Source: DATDPM01 sp963841995 (GTDB taxonomy: Bacteria > Pseudomonadota > Alphaproteobacteria > DATDPM01). Taken from it: a stretch of DNA of 64,000 nucleotides. The stretch spans positions 62,001-126,000 of the forward strand of contig CAWJEX010000011.1 of assembly GCA_963841995.1 (NCBI GenBank), in the 5' to 3' direction. Position numbers and translations under genes: made by a program. Of this stretch, positions 38,200 to 47,095 are shown one piece after another. The notes under the pieces were generated by a model. The model ran no database searches and was not told the DNA's origin. It worked only from the letters and a program-made list of their open reading frames with translations. The stretch's first letter is position 1. Every line of letters begins with the position of its first letter.

Positions 38200-38499
38200 C
38201 TATTCGTCTTGATCGGGGCCGAGAGAAAATCCCTTGGCCTGCATGCAATCGCTAAAGATATCCGCTTGGCGCGCCGCGCCATTGGCATTGATGCTGGAAT
38301 AGCGCTCGCCCTGCGACGTCATGGTCCGTTGCGACGGATACGCACCGTCGAGAAAGTCATAGCCCTGGGATTCGCTGACGCAGCCCTGGCGCGCCATTTC
38401 AAGCTCGCCCGAACCCGCCCCTTCTTTGTTCCAGCCGTAACGGGATTCACAGGCGACAAGCGCCAACGCCAGCAGCAAAAGCGTTCCCTTGCGAATCAT
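38200..38499 (-). CDS. small putative lipoprotein
   Basis: A 99-residue protein with a lipobox-like signal (LLLLALALVAC, Cys17) and a mature part containing CVSESQGYDFL and IFSDCMQAKGF, two further Cys that could form a disulfide. No family recognised. It lies between cydX and sco; the gap to sco is 6 bp. Confidence 0.7.
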   Translation of the reverse strand: MIRKGTLLLLALALVACESRYGWNKEGAGSGELEMARQGCVSESQGYDFLDGAYPSQRTMTSQGERYSSINANGAARQADIFSDCMQAKGFSLGPDQDE

Positions 38500-38537
38500 C
38501 GTTTTCCCGTTCGGGCCTTCCCTAAATTCCGGATTCT

Positions 38538-38648
38538 CTAATTGAGAGGATCGGGATCGCGGAATTCGTCGTGCTCCAACCACATCGCATTCAATATGGC
38601 AAAGCAGCAGGCCAATCCCAAGCCCAGAATCCAGCTGAAGTACCACAT
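38538..38648 (-). CDS. cydX: cytochrome bd small subunit CydX
   Basis: A 36-residue membrane peptide beginning MWYFSWILGLGLACCFAI and ending EFRDPDPLN. A single transmembrane helix followed by an acidic tail with a conserved Glu (WLEHDE) is typical of CydX/YbgT, which stabilises the hemes of CydAB. It starts 15 bp after the cydB stop with GAGGAAGAAG just upstream. Confidence 0.93.
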   Translation of the reverse strand: MWYFSWILGLGLACCFAILNAMWLEHDEFRDPDPLN

Positions 38649-38663
38649 ATCTTCTTCCTCGCC

Positions 38664-39863
38664 TCAATAAATGCTTTCGTGATCTTTCATGTATTGGAGT
38701 GTGACTTTTCCGCGCATCACGCGGAAGACGAAGCTCGTATAAACCAGAATGAGTGGCATAAATATGGCGGTCGCAATAAGCATGATGAACAGCGTCAGCT
38801 GGCTCGACGACGCGTCCCAAACCGTCAAACTGCTGTTGGGATCGAGCGAGGACGGCATCAGGAACGGAAACATGGCAAGACCCACGGTGCCGATGATGCC
38901 GGCGAGACCGATGCTGCTGGCGATCATCCCAAGGCGCCCGCGCGTATAGCGCGCGAGATGAGGAGCGGCGATGGCGCTCAAGGATCCGATAACGGGAAAC
39001 GTGAGCTCCCAGACGTTGCCCAGGATGCTCCCGGAAGAGACTTCCTTCTGATATTCCCAAGCCGCGCCGGCAAAATTGCCGAGCCAGGCCTGCGGCAGGC
39101 GCTCCACGGTTTTTAGAAGCGGATTGCTGGGTCCGTTGGGATCGATGCCGCCGGTGACGACATAGCCGTCAACTCCAAAGAGGATGAAAAACGCGCCGGC
39201 GGCGAACAGGATGACGGTCACGACGCTGGCGATAGCCGCGATCTGTACGGCCCTCTTCTGAATGACGCCGTCCGTTTTCATGCAAAGGTAAACCCCGCCA
39301 TGCATGATAAACATGGAGACGCTCAAGATGCCGCACAGGATGGTGAACGCGCTGAAGAGATCGAAGAAACCGCCTTCATAGACGATGCGCAGCAATTCGT
39401 CGAAGCGGAAGGGAACCCCCCGAAGAAGGTTCCCGAAAGCAACACCGAAGACGAAAGCCGGAATGATGCCGGCGGCAACCAGCGCCCAATCCCACGCTTC
39501 GCGCCAAACCGGATTTTCGATCTTATTGCGGAATCCAAAACCGACCGGGCGCAGAATGAGAGCCGCAAGCGCCAGGAACATGGCGATGTAAAATCCCGAG
39601 AACGCCACGGCGTAGAGCAGCGGCCAGGCGGCAAAGGCCGCTCCCGCTCCCAAGATCAGCCAAACCTGATTGCCTTCCCATACCGGCTCGATCGTTTCCA
39701 GGACGACGCGGCGCTCAAGATCGCGCACCGCCACGAGCGGCAAGATCGCGGCCACGCCGAGATCGAAGCCGTCCATGATTGCGAATCCGATGAGAAGAAT
39801 GCCCAGGATCGCCCACCAAAGGATGCGCAAAGTCTCGTAGTCGAGGAACATAACTTTTTCCAT
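38664..39863 (-). CDS. cydB: cytochrome bd ubiquinol oxidase subunit II
   Basis: CydB is the structural partner of CydA, with about nine transmembrane helices. It shows the N-terminal LWWAILGILLIGFAIMDGFD, LGAGAAFAAWPLLYA, and WDASSSQLTL near the C-terminus, as in E. coli CydB. The ATG at 39863 overlaps the cydA stop by one base (TGATG). 399 residues. Confidence 0.95.
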   Translation of the reverse strand: MEKVMFLDYETLRILWWAILGILLIGFAIMDGFDLGVAAILPLVAVRDLERRVVLETIEPVWEGNQVWLILGAGAAFAAWPLLYAVAFSGFYIAMFLALAALILRPVGFGFRNKIENPVWREAWDWALVAAGIIPAFVFGVAFGNLLRGVPFRFDELLRIVYEGGFFDLFSAFTILCGILSVSMFIMHGGVYLCMKTDGVIQKRAVQIAAIASVVTVILFAAGAFFILFGVDGYVVTGGIDPNGPSNPLLKTVERLPQAWLGNFAGAAWEYQKEVSSGSILGNVWELTFPVIGSLSAIAAPHLARYTRGRLGMIASSIGLAGIIGTVGLAMFPFLMPSSLDPNSSLTVWDASSSQLTLFIMLIATAIFMPLILVYTSFVFRVMRGKVTLQYMKDHESIY

Positions 39864-41542
39864 CACGACGCTCCGCTGGGTTTCGAGGGCGGCTTCGGCG
39901 GTTGGGGTCCTGGCGGTTGCTGGGGCGGCCGTTGGAGCGGCTGCGATTTCGGACCGCCGCCCGGCGTGGCCATTTTCAATTGAATGCCGGGCCCTGCCGG
40001 CCCTCCGGCAGGACCGGGTTTTTCACGGAGCTTCGCAACGCCGTCCGGGCCGAGACGGATGTATTTGCCGAGAAGGTAAACGTCGACCGCGGCGAGCGTC
40101 GAATAGAACAGCACGAATCCGACGATCGAGAACGCGACTTGCCCGGCGGAGATACTCGAAACCGAAAGAAAGGTCGGCAGCACGCCGTCGATGGTCCAAG
40201 GTTGACGGCCGTGTTCGGCGACGATCCAGCCGAGTTCCGCCGCTAGCCAGGGGAAGGGGAGGCTGTACAGGGCGAACCGCAACAGCACAGCGTTTTGGAA
40301 TCGCCGTCGCGACGCGAAATAAAATGCGATGACGAACAGCGCGATGAAATAGAAGCCAAATCCCGCCATGAACCGGAACGACCAGAACAAGACTCCGACA
40401 TCGGGCACGGTGTCATTGGCGGCCTTGGCAATCTGTTCGTCGGTGGCGTCCGTCACTTTCGCAGTGTAGCGTTTCAGCAGCAGCGCATAGCCCAGATCCG
40501 CCCGGTGCTCTTCGAAGGCTCTCCGCGCGTCCTCGTCATTGCGATTGGCGTGGAGCTTCGATAGCGCGTCATAGGCCGTCATTCCGCTGACGATTCGGGC
40601 CTTGGCGCGATCCACGAGTTCGTTGATGCCGGGAACCGGAGTATCGAAGGACCGTGTCGCAATGATTCCCAGCGGCCAGGGAATTCGAATTGCCATATGG
40701 GTTTCCCGCGTCTCGCGATCCGGGATTCCAAAAACCGAAAAATCGGCAGGGGCCAATTCGGTGTCCCACATCGCCTCGATGGCCGCCAATTTCATTTTCT
40801 GATCTTCCGATGCGGTGTAGCCGCTTTCATCGCCGAGCACGACGACCGAAAGCACCGACGCGAGACCGAAGCTTGCGGCAACCGTGAAGGACCGCCGGGC
40901 AAAATCGATATTGCGCCTTCGCAACAAATAATAGCTGCTCACGGCGAGCACGAAGATCGCCCCGGTGACATAGCCGGCGCTAACCGTGTGCACGAACTTC
41001 GACTGGGCAACAGGATTGAAGAACACCTCGTAGAACGAGGTGAGTTCCATGCGGAGCGTATCGATATTGAATTTTGCGCCGATCGGATTCTGCATCCAGG
41101 CATTGGCGACCAGAATCCACAGTGCGGAAAAATTCGAGCCCAGCGCCACCAGCCAAGTAACGGCGAGATGGCCGGTCTTGCTCATCCGGTTCCAGCCGAA
41201 AAAGAAGAGCCCGATGAACGTGGCTTCCAAGAAGAATGCCATCAGCCCTTCGATGGCGAGGAGCGAGCCGAATATGTCGCCGACATATTGGGAGTAATAG
41301 GCCCAATTCGTCCCGAACTGGAATTCCATGGTGATGCCGGTCGCAACCCCCATGGCGAAGTTGATGCCGAAGAGCAGGCCCCAGAATTTCGTCATGGTCC
41401 GCCAGATTTCGCGGCCGGTCATGACATAGACGCTCTCCATGATCGCGAGCAGAACCGACAACCCGAGCGTCAGCGGCACGAAGAGAAAATGGTAAAGCGC
41501 GGTCAGCGCGAATTGGAGGCGGGAAAGTTCGACGACATCCAT
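39863..41542 (-). CDS. cydA: cytochrome bd ubiquinol oxidase subunit I (long Q-loop type)
   Basis: CydA holds the quinol site and hemes b558, b595 and d. Starting at ATG 41542 (MDVVELSRLQFAL) it has 559 residues; GTG at 41551 is an alternative. The Q-loop contains GDESGYTASEDQKMKLAAIE and a long C-terminal insertion ending DLGYALLLKRY, matching the E. coli-like L form. GRQPWTIDGVLPT is conserved. The C-terminal 50 residues after LGPDGV are a Pro/Gly/Gln-rich tail not present in E. coli CydA. Confidence 0.95.
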   Translation of the reverse strand: MDVVELSRLQFALTALYHFLFVPLTLGLSVLLAIMESVYVMTGREIWRTMTKFWGLLFGINFAMGVATGITMEFQFGTNWAYYSQYVGDIFGSLLAIEGLMAFFLEATFIGLFFFGWNRMSKTGHLAVTWLVALGSNFSALWILVANAWMQNPIGAKFNIDTLRMELTSFYEVFFNPVAQSKFVHTVSAGYVTGAIFVLAVSSYYLLRRRNIDFARRSFTVAASFGLASVLSVVVLGDESGYTASEDQKMKLAAIEAMWDTELAPADFSVFGIPDRETRETHMAIRIPWPLGIIATRSFDTPVPGINELVDRAKARIVSGMTAYDALSKLHANRNDEDARRAFEEHRADLGYALLLKRYTAKVTDATDEQIAKAANDTVPDVGVLFWSFRFMAGFGFYFIALFVIAFYFASRRRFQNAVLLRFALYSLPFPWLAAELGWIVAEHGRQPWTIDGVLPTFLSVSSISAGQVAFSIVGFVLFYSTLAAVDVYLLGKYIRLGPDGVAKLREKPGPAGGPAGPGIQLKMATPGGGPKSQPLQRPPQQPPGPQPPKPPSKPSGAS

Positions 41543-41547
41543 TCCGA

Positions 41548-41844
41548 TCACCGGGTTTCGGCGGGCATGGTCGATGCCGCCGGGGAGAAGAAAATCCCGC
41601 TCGCATCGCGCGGGGCAGGATTTGCAAAAAACGCGAAATAGAGCACCGCCAGGAATGCCGCCTTGAACACCAGAACCGCGACGATTTCTCTGGTCAGCTT
41701 ATGTGCCAGCTTATGCCGAAGCGACGAGATGTGGCCGGTCACGATTGCCTGGACCTGATCGAAAGCCAATTTCGGGTGAAAGGGGCGTAACGGATCGACA
41801 TTAACGGAGGCCGGGCCTCGCCTCAAGGACCGCAGCGGCGGCAA
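41548..41844 (-). CDS. cydP: CydP-like small oxidase subunit
   Basis: A small single-span membrane protein of 98 residues, or 64 if the internal GTG at 41742 is used. The core LTREIVAVLVFKAAFLAVLYFAFF resembles CydP, a small protein encoded next to cydAB in many proteobacteria. Its stop lies 5 bp before the cydA ATG, and it starts 14 bp after the cobA stop, so co-transcription is likely. The long N-terminal extension of the 98-residue form is doubtful. Confidence 0.65.
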   Translation of the reverse strand: MPPLRSLRRGPASVNVDPLRPFHPKLAFDQVQAIVTGHISSLRHKLAHKLTREIVAVLVFKAAFLAVLYFAFFANPAPRDASGIFFSPAASTMPAETR

Positions 41845-41858
41845 ATTATCCCCTGCGG

Positions 41859-42653
41859 TCAGGGCTTAGACGGCATTGTCGCTTGCAGGGGCGTGAACCA
41901 ATCCAGCGCGGCGCTGAGCTTCACGACCTCGCCCACCACGACTATCGCCGGGGGCTCGATCCCTTCCAATTCGGCGACACAGGCCGAAAGCGAGGAAATC
42001 AGCACTTTCTGGGCGGCGGTAGTGGCTTTGGAGATGATGGCGACCGGTTCATCGCCGCGCCTGCCGGCGGCCATCAGCTTTTCGACGATTTGCGGCAAAT
42101 GGGTCAGCGCCATATAAAAGACGATGACCGGGACTCCCTTGGCCAGGGCCGTCCAATCGAGGGTATCGGGAAGATCGCCGCCGGCAGTGTGCCCGGTCAC
42201 GAAAGCGACGGCGGCGTTGGCTTCGCGGTGGGTCACCGGAATGCCGGCATAAGCAAGGCCGCCAATGCCGGCGGTAATGCCCGGTATAAGCCTGAACGGG
42301 ACGCCGGCTGCGACCAGGGCCAGCGCCTCTTCCCCGCCCCGTCCGAAGACGAAAGGATCGCCGCCTTTAAGGCGCAGCACCCGGTTATCGGCCTTGGCGA
42401 GCTCAACCAGCCGCCGCGAAATATCGGGCTGGGTCGACGAAGGCCTTCCCCCGCGCTTCCCGGCGAATTCGAGCCGGGCCTTCTTGCCGGCAAGATCGAG
42501 GATCCGAGTATCCACCAGCGCGTCATAGACGACGACATCGGCCGAGCGCAGGGCGTGCAGCGCATAAAGGGTCAACAGGCCGGGATCGCCCGGCCCGGCC
42601 CCCACCAGCCATACCGAACCCGGTTCAAAAGCGGGAAGGTCGATTTCGTCCAT
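41859..42653 (-). CDS. cobA: uroporphyrinogen-III C-methyltransferase
   Basis: SUMT methylates uroporphyrinogen III at C2 and C7, giving precorrin-2 for cobalamin or siroheme. The protein is 264 residues from the ATG at 42653, which has GGGAG upstream. Motifs are VWLVGAGPGDPGLLTLYA, VVYDALVD, LRLKGGDPFVFGRGGEE, PGITAGIGG and the substrate-side VTGHTAGGDLP. The frame remains open far upstream, but that part is antisense to cbiD. Confidence 0.95.
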   Translation of the reverse strand: MDEIDLPAFEPGSVWLVGAGPGDPGLLTLYALHALRSADVVVYDALVDTRILDLAGKKARLEFAGKRGGRPSSTQPDISRRLVELAKADNRVLRLKGGDPFVFGRGGEEALALVAAGVPFRLIPGITAGIGGLAYAGIPVTHREANAAVAFVTGHTAGGDLPDTLDWTALAKGVPVIVFYMALTHLPQIVEKLMAAGRRGDEPVAIISKATTAAQKVLISSLSACVAELEGIEPPAIVVVGEVVKLSAALDWFTPLQATMPSKP

Positions 42654-42698
42654 CTCCCTTTCATAGCGGACGGCGCGCGCTTGTAGAATAATCATGCG

Positions 42699-43784
42699 AT
42701 GGCGCGAAAACCGGGGCTGCGGAAGGGTTTTACCACGGGGGCATGTGCAACGGCCGCGGCGAGGGCTGCGATCGAGGCGCTGCTGACCGGCCGATTCCCC
42801 GATCCGGTGACAATTACCTTGCCCAAGGGCGAAACCCCCTCCTTTCCCCTGGCTTCCACCGGGTTGGCGGAAAACTGGGCGAAGGCCGGAGTCGTCAAGG
42901 ACGCCGGTGACGATCCGGACGTCACCCATGGCGCGCTCATCCTGGCCGCGATCGCACCGGGCTTGCGAGGCGGCGGAATCAAATTCCGCGCCGGCGAAGG
43001 TGTGGGAACCGTAACGAGACCCGGCTTGGCGCTCGCCGTCGGCGACGCGGCCATCAATCCGGTGCCGCGGCGCATGATTGCGGAAACGATGGTAGAAGCA
43101 CTGGCGGCTCATGGCGCACCCGGAATCGCCGCCGATTTCGAGGTGACGATCAGCATTCCAAACGGGGCCGAGCTCGCCGAACGCACCCTCAATGCTCGGC
43201 TCGGGATCATGGGCGGGCTTTCCATTTTGGGCACGACCGGAATTGTCATTCCCTATTCCTGCTCGTCCTGGATTCATTCGATCCATCGCGGCATCGACGT
43301 GGCGCGGGCTGCGGGCATCGGCCACGTGGCCGCATCGACCGGGCGCACGTCGGAACGCACGGTGCAGAAACTCTATGACCTTCCCGACGTGGCGCTCATC
43401 GATATGGGCGATTTCGTCGGCGGCACGCTCAAATATTTGCGCGCCCATTCCATACCGCGGGTGACGCTGGCTGGCGGATTTGCCAAAATGGCGAAGCTCG
43501 CCGCCGGCCATCTCGATCTTCATTCCAGCCGGTCGAAAATCGACGGCGAAACGCTCGCGCGCATGCTCGAAGATCTGGGGGCCGATGATTTGGCGGCGTC
43601 GGCGCGCACGGCGGCATCGGGCGGCGAAGTCCTGGCTCTCGCGCAAGCAAAGGAAGTTCCTCTTCCCGATCTTGTGGCAAGGCGCGCCCGCGAAGTCGCG
43701 ATGGCAACGGTTGGCGGCGCCGTCGCCGTTGACGTCGTTGTCGTCGATCGCGAGGGCCACACGATCGGCAGGGCCGGTCCATGA
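42699..43784 (+). CDS. cbiD: cobalt-precorrin-5B C1-methyltransferase
   Basis: CbiD methylates C1 in the corrin pathway. The protein is 361 residues, beginning LRKGFTTGACATAAARAA, the diagnostic signature; VGDAAINPVPRRMI and GTTGIVIPYSCSSWI also match. It diverges from cobA across 45 bp, too short for a cobalamin riboswitch, and overlaps cobK by 4 bp. Confidence 0.95.
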   Translation: MARKPGLRKGFTTGACATAAARAAIEALLTGRFPDPVTITLPKGETPSFPLASTGLAENWAKAGVVKDAGDDPDVTHGALILAAIAPGLRGGGIKFRAGEGVGTVTRPGLALAVGDAAINPVPRRMIAETMVEALAAHGAPGIAADFEVTISIPNGAELAERTLNARLGIMGGLSILGTTGIVIPYSCSSWIHSIHRGIDVARAAGIGHVAASTGRTSERTVQKLYDLPDVALIDMGDFVGGTLKYLRAHSIPRVTLAGGFAKMAKLAAGHLDLHSSRSKIDGETLARMLEDLGADDLAASARTAASGGEVLALAQAKEVPLPDLVARRAREVAMATVGGAVAVDVVVVDREGHTIGRAGP

Positions 43785-44599
43785 CGGTCTTGCCTGCAGC
43801 GATAGCGGTTGCGCCGCGCCGACTTTTGATTCTCGGCGGAACCGGCGAGGCGGCGGATTTGGCCGATGCCATTCAATCACGATTCGGCGCGCGCATACGC
43901 ATTGTGACGTCGCTGGCTGGTCGCACCGAACATCCGCGGGCGGTTTCCGGCGAGCGTCGGATCGGTGGCTTCGGCGGTTCGCAGGAGCTGTCGCGTTATT
44001 TGCGCGAAGACGGATTCGATTTCGTGATCGACGCCACTCATCCCTTCGCGGCGAAAATATCGGCCTCGGCGCGCGAAGCGTGCGATGCGGCGCGTGTCCC
44101 GCGGCTGGTTTTGACCCGGCCGGCGTGGCAACGGGATCCAAAGGATCGATGGTTTGAGGTCGAGGATGCGCAATCCGCCGCAAAACTCATTCCCGATTTG
44201 GGAAAGCGCGTATTCGTGACCGTCGGACGGCGAGAGCTTGCGCCGTTCGCGGGATTGACGGGTTGCCGGTTTCTGATTCGTCTTGTTGAACGGCCGAAAG
44301 ATCCTATCCCGCTTCCCCATAACCGCTACGAACTGATCGTTGCGCGGGGCCCGTTCGCAGTCGGTGACGAACGGGCGCTGATGGAGCGGTACCGCATCGA
44401 CGTTCTGGTAGCGAAGGCCAGCGGCGGCAGCGCCACTGAAGCGAAACTTTTGGCGGCGCGGGAGCTCGGCCTGCCGGTAATCCTGTTGAGCCGACCCGCG
44501 CCGGAACCCGGGGAAATGGCGGAAAACATCGGGCAAGCCCTGGATTGGTTGACTCGGATGCTGGAACGGCTTGACGAAACCCCGCCCGCGCGGACCTAA
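43781..44599 (+). CDS. cobK: precorrin-6A reductase
   Basis: The enzyme reduces precorrin-6A with NADPH in corrin synthesis. The protein is 272 residues. LILGGTGEAADLADAI is the nucleotide-binding start; FVIDATHPFAAKISASAREAC and RLVLTRPAWQRDPKDRWFEV follow; KASGGSATEAKLLAARELGLPV is the conserved C-terminal block. Its ATG overlaps the cbiD stop (ATGA). Confidence 0.92.
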   Translation: MTVLPAAIAVAPRRLLILGGTGEAADLADAIQSRFGARIRIVTSLAGRTEHPRAVSGERRIGGFGGSQELSRYLREDGFDFVIDATHPFAAKISASAREACDAARVPRLVLTRPAWQRDPKDRWFEVEDAQSAAKLIPDLGKRVFVTVGRRELAPFAGLTGCRFLIRLVERPKDPIPLPHNRYELIVARGPFAVGDERALMERYRIDVLVAKASGGSATEAKLLAARELGLPVILLSRPAPEPGEMAENIGQALDWLTRMLERLDETPPART

Positions 44600-44606
44600 T
44601 GTCGTC

Positions 44607-44843
44607 ATGCGAAAACTCGATCGATTGGCCCGGCTCATTGCCGCCGGGATTTTGGTGTTCCTAGGCCTGGCACAAGCGGCGCTGGCGACACCCATCCAAA
44701 GCGACATTGCACCTATCCTCTCCTTCTTCGGCGCCGTGCGCGAAGGCGATGTCGACGGCGTGCGGAAGGAATTGTCCAAAGGCGCCAATCCCAATGCGGT
44801 CGATGCTAAAGTTGAGGCGCCACCCCAGGCATCGTTGCCATGA
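44607..44843 (+). pseudogene. truncated exported ankyrin-repeat protein
   Basis: A 78-residue open frame with a signal peptide (LIAAGILVFLGLAQAALA) followed by the start of one ankyrin unit (FGAVREGDVDGVRKELSKGANPN). The repeat breaks off after NAVDAK and ends in KVEAPPQASLP. Full-length relatives carry several repeats, so the gene is cut short at about 44810. The next gene, on the other strand, begins its 3' end at 44862. The breakpoint may be a recombination or assembly junction. Confidence 0.7.
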
Positions 44844-44861
44844 ACTTCTCAACCGCGACTT

Positions 44862-46112
44862 TCAGAAGTTTATTTTGGCGCGGGAAACGACGGCGACGGC
44901 GCCCTGGCCCCTCTGGCCGCCGGCGTTCATCTGATAGGCCGCGTTGGCTTGCAGCGCGAGGCTGCCGCCGAGGAAGCTGGTCACATAGCCCAGTTCGATG
45001 TCGGATTCGGGCGCGTCACCCAGCAGCGAATTGTTGCCATTGAGGAGGAGATTGCCGTTGCTGTCGGCAAGAAAGCCCGATGTGGTGCCGGAAAACTGCA
45101 GCGGTCGCGACAGCGAAAGCCCCAGCGTATCGTTGCCGAATAATCCTTCCTTCGCCACCGTGATGCCGTAAGCGGTGCTGCTGATGGTGCTGGCGCTTGG
45201 CGCAAAGCCGCTCGAGCGCAGATTAAGCTGCGTCAGGCCCTGATTGTAGGACACCGTTGTCACCCAGCCTGCGCCAAAGCCCACGCGCGCCGAAATGCCG
45301 AGCGCTGCGGTTTCCGCCGCGTTGACCACGGCGATGGGAGCCGAGGTCACATCGCCCAGCAGCGAGTTGCTTTCGCTGCTATGCGAAGCCGTGACATCGA
45401 GACCGCCCCAATCGGCGAAGTTCCAGTCGATGGCTGCGGCCGTCGTGCTGGCGCTGCGCCCGTCCGCGGCTAACCGCAAGGCAAGATCGGGCGGCAATGC
45501 GCTTAACCCCGCGCCGGCGAGCAGGCTTTGACGGCCTGCGGCTTCGAGCCCAAGTGTGGCGTGGCCGATGCGCAATTGCAGATTGTCCGCGAGATGCGCG
45601 GTGATGCCTGCGTAGACGCCGCCATCGGTCAACGACAGATAAGGCGAACGCGCGCCCGGAGAGGAAAGGAAGAGGCTGTCTTCCGGGTTGGCACCGCCGC
45701 CAAATGCGCCCATGGCGGCAAGATCTCGCCCTTGCGCGAAATTGACTTCGATGCCCGGCGCCAAAGCCGCGGACAGCATAATGTCGCGCAGTGACCATGC
45801 GGCTTGTGCTGAAAGATCCGAGGCGATGGATGTCGTGAGCGAAAGATTATCCGACAACAGCCCGGACGCGGTGACGCCATTGCCTACCAGGCGGAAAGGG
45901 ATTGTTGTCGCTGGCGGCTCGAGCAAAATGGTGGCGAGATTGCCGGCGGGGAAATTCGGATCGGAAACGCCTGCGGGTGTGGTGAGCGCGTTGCCGGGCA
46001 CAAGCGTCAGCACCGCGTCGTCGTTCGACGGCACGGCATCCGTTGCGCTCCACGCTGAACTTGCCCACAGGCCCGCTAGCGTGGCCGCGACAGTCAGAAC
46101 TCGACCGCGCAT
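44862..46112 (-). CDS. outer-membrane beta-barrel protein
   Basis: A 416-residue protein with a signal peptide (VLTVAATLAGLWASSAWSA) and no passenger domain. The rest is rich in short alternating strands (GGVYAGITAHLADNLQLRIGH; LGLSLSRPLQFSGTT; SDIELGYVTSFLGGSLALQAN) and ends in Phe (SRAKINF), as for BAM-inserted barrels. It resembles the barrel of S8-peptidase-type autotransporters. Function unknown. Confidence 0.7.
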   Translation of the reverse strand: MRGRVLTVAATLAGLWASSAWSATDAVPSNDDAVLTLVPGNALTTPAGVSDPNFPAGNLATILLEPPATTIPFRLVGNGVTASGLLSDNLSLTTSIASDLSAQAAWSLRDIMLSAALAPGIEVNFAQGRDLAAMGAFGGGANPEDSLFLSSPGARSPYLSLTDGGVYAGITAHLADNLQLRIGHATLGLEAAGRQSLLAGAGLSALPPDLALRLAADGRSASTTAAAIDWNFADWGGLDVTASHSSESNSLLGDVTSAPIAVVNAAETAALGISARVGFGAGWVTTVSYNQGLTQLNLRSSGFAPSASTISSTAYGITVAKEGLFGNDTLGLSLSRPLQFSGTTSGFLADSNGNLLLNGNNSLLGDAPESDIELGYVTSFLGGSLALQANAAYQMNAGGQRGQGAVAVVSRAKINF

Positions 46113-46297
46113 AACCCCGCACTCTCCTCTGGGAGCCAGACTCCCATGCGGTATTGTACCAAACGCCTGACTCCACGAAAATGAAGCTTCTGAAATTATT
46201 GAGGCAGAACTTGGTCTTATCTGTTACCGCAGAGCAACATGAGCGTGGATGTCTGTTTTTGGCAAATAATACAGCAAATGCCTGTGGTTAGCGGCCA

Positions 46298-47071
46298 CTA
46301 AAACGACCAGCCGCCATAGGCCTCGCCGAAATAAAGCACCGACAAAGCCGTGCCGACTACAATGACGATGCCGCGCAACCATTTTGGCGGAATGAGCCGC
46401 ACCGCCCGCGCGCCGGTGAAGCCACCAAGGATCGCGCCCACCATCACCGAGAGCGCGGCGAGCCAGCGCACGGCGTCCACTACGATAAACATCGCCGCCG
46501 CGACGCCGTTGATGGCGACGGCCAGCAGATTTTTCTGCGCGTTAGCGCTTTGCGTATCGCTGTAACCGGCAAGCGCCAGGCCAGCCATCAAAAGCACGCC
46601 CATGCCTGCGCCAAAATAGCCGCCATAAACCGCGAAGACGAATTCAAGCACGTAAGGCAGAACAACATAGGCGCGATGGCCTTCGACATAATGCGAGACC
46701 TGCTTGACGATGGGGCCGCTGAAAGTAAACAACAATGTGGCGACGGCCAGCAGCCACGGCACGAGGCTGAAAAAAAGTGCATTTGTGGAGGAAAGCAATA
46801 AACCGGCGCCGACGGCGCCGCCAAACGCCGCCACGCCAAGACGCAGGCCAAGGTCTGTGCGAACTTTTTTCAGTTCCGGAAGATAGATCGCCGACGCCGT
46901 GACCGAGCCTGGCCACAAAGCAACCGTGCTGGTTGCATTGGCGAGCACGGGCGGCAGGCCAATGCTCAGCAATACTGGAAACGAGAAAAACGTGCCGCCG
47001 CCCACCACGGCATTGGACGCGCCGGCGAGAAAACCGGCGCCCGCGAGCAGGGCGATTTGCGTGAGCGTCAT
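46298..47071 (-). CDS. TSUP (TauE/SafE) family permease
   Basis: A 257-residue integral membrane protein with about eight hydrophobic segments. The family signature GFLAGASNAVVGGGTFFSFPVLLSIGLPP at the N-terminus repeats in weaker form as GGYFGAGMGVLLMAGLAL. TSUP carriers move sulfite, sulfonates or related anions; the substrate is not evident. It is followed on the same strand direction by unrelated genes, preceded by the FMN reductase 24 bp away. Confidence 0.88.
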   Translation of the reverse strand: MTLTQIALLAGAGFLAGASNAVVGGGTFFSFPVLLSIGLPPVLANATSTVALWPGSVTASAIYLPELKKVRTDLGLRLGVAAFGGAVGAGLLLSSTNALFFSLVPWLLAVATLLFTFSGPIVKQVSHYVEGHRAYVVLPYVLEFVFAVYGGYFGAGMGVLLMAGLALAGYSDTQSANAQKNLLAVAINGVAAAMFIVVDAVRWLAALSVMVGAILGGFTGARAVRLIPPKWLRGIVIVVGTALSVLYFGEAYGGWSF

Positions 47072-47095
47072 GCAGAACCGGAAAACTGGCGCAAA

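Noticed and set aside
42654..42698. Cobalamin riboswitch between cobA and cbiD
   Set aside because: The divergent gap is only 45 bp, far shorter than a B12 riboswitch, and no B12-box sequence was seen.
42654..44183. N-terminal extension of cobA to 774 codons
   Set aside because: The extra part is antisense to cbiD and cobK and has no SUMT-like content. The ATG at 42653 with GGGAG fits the family.
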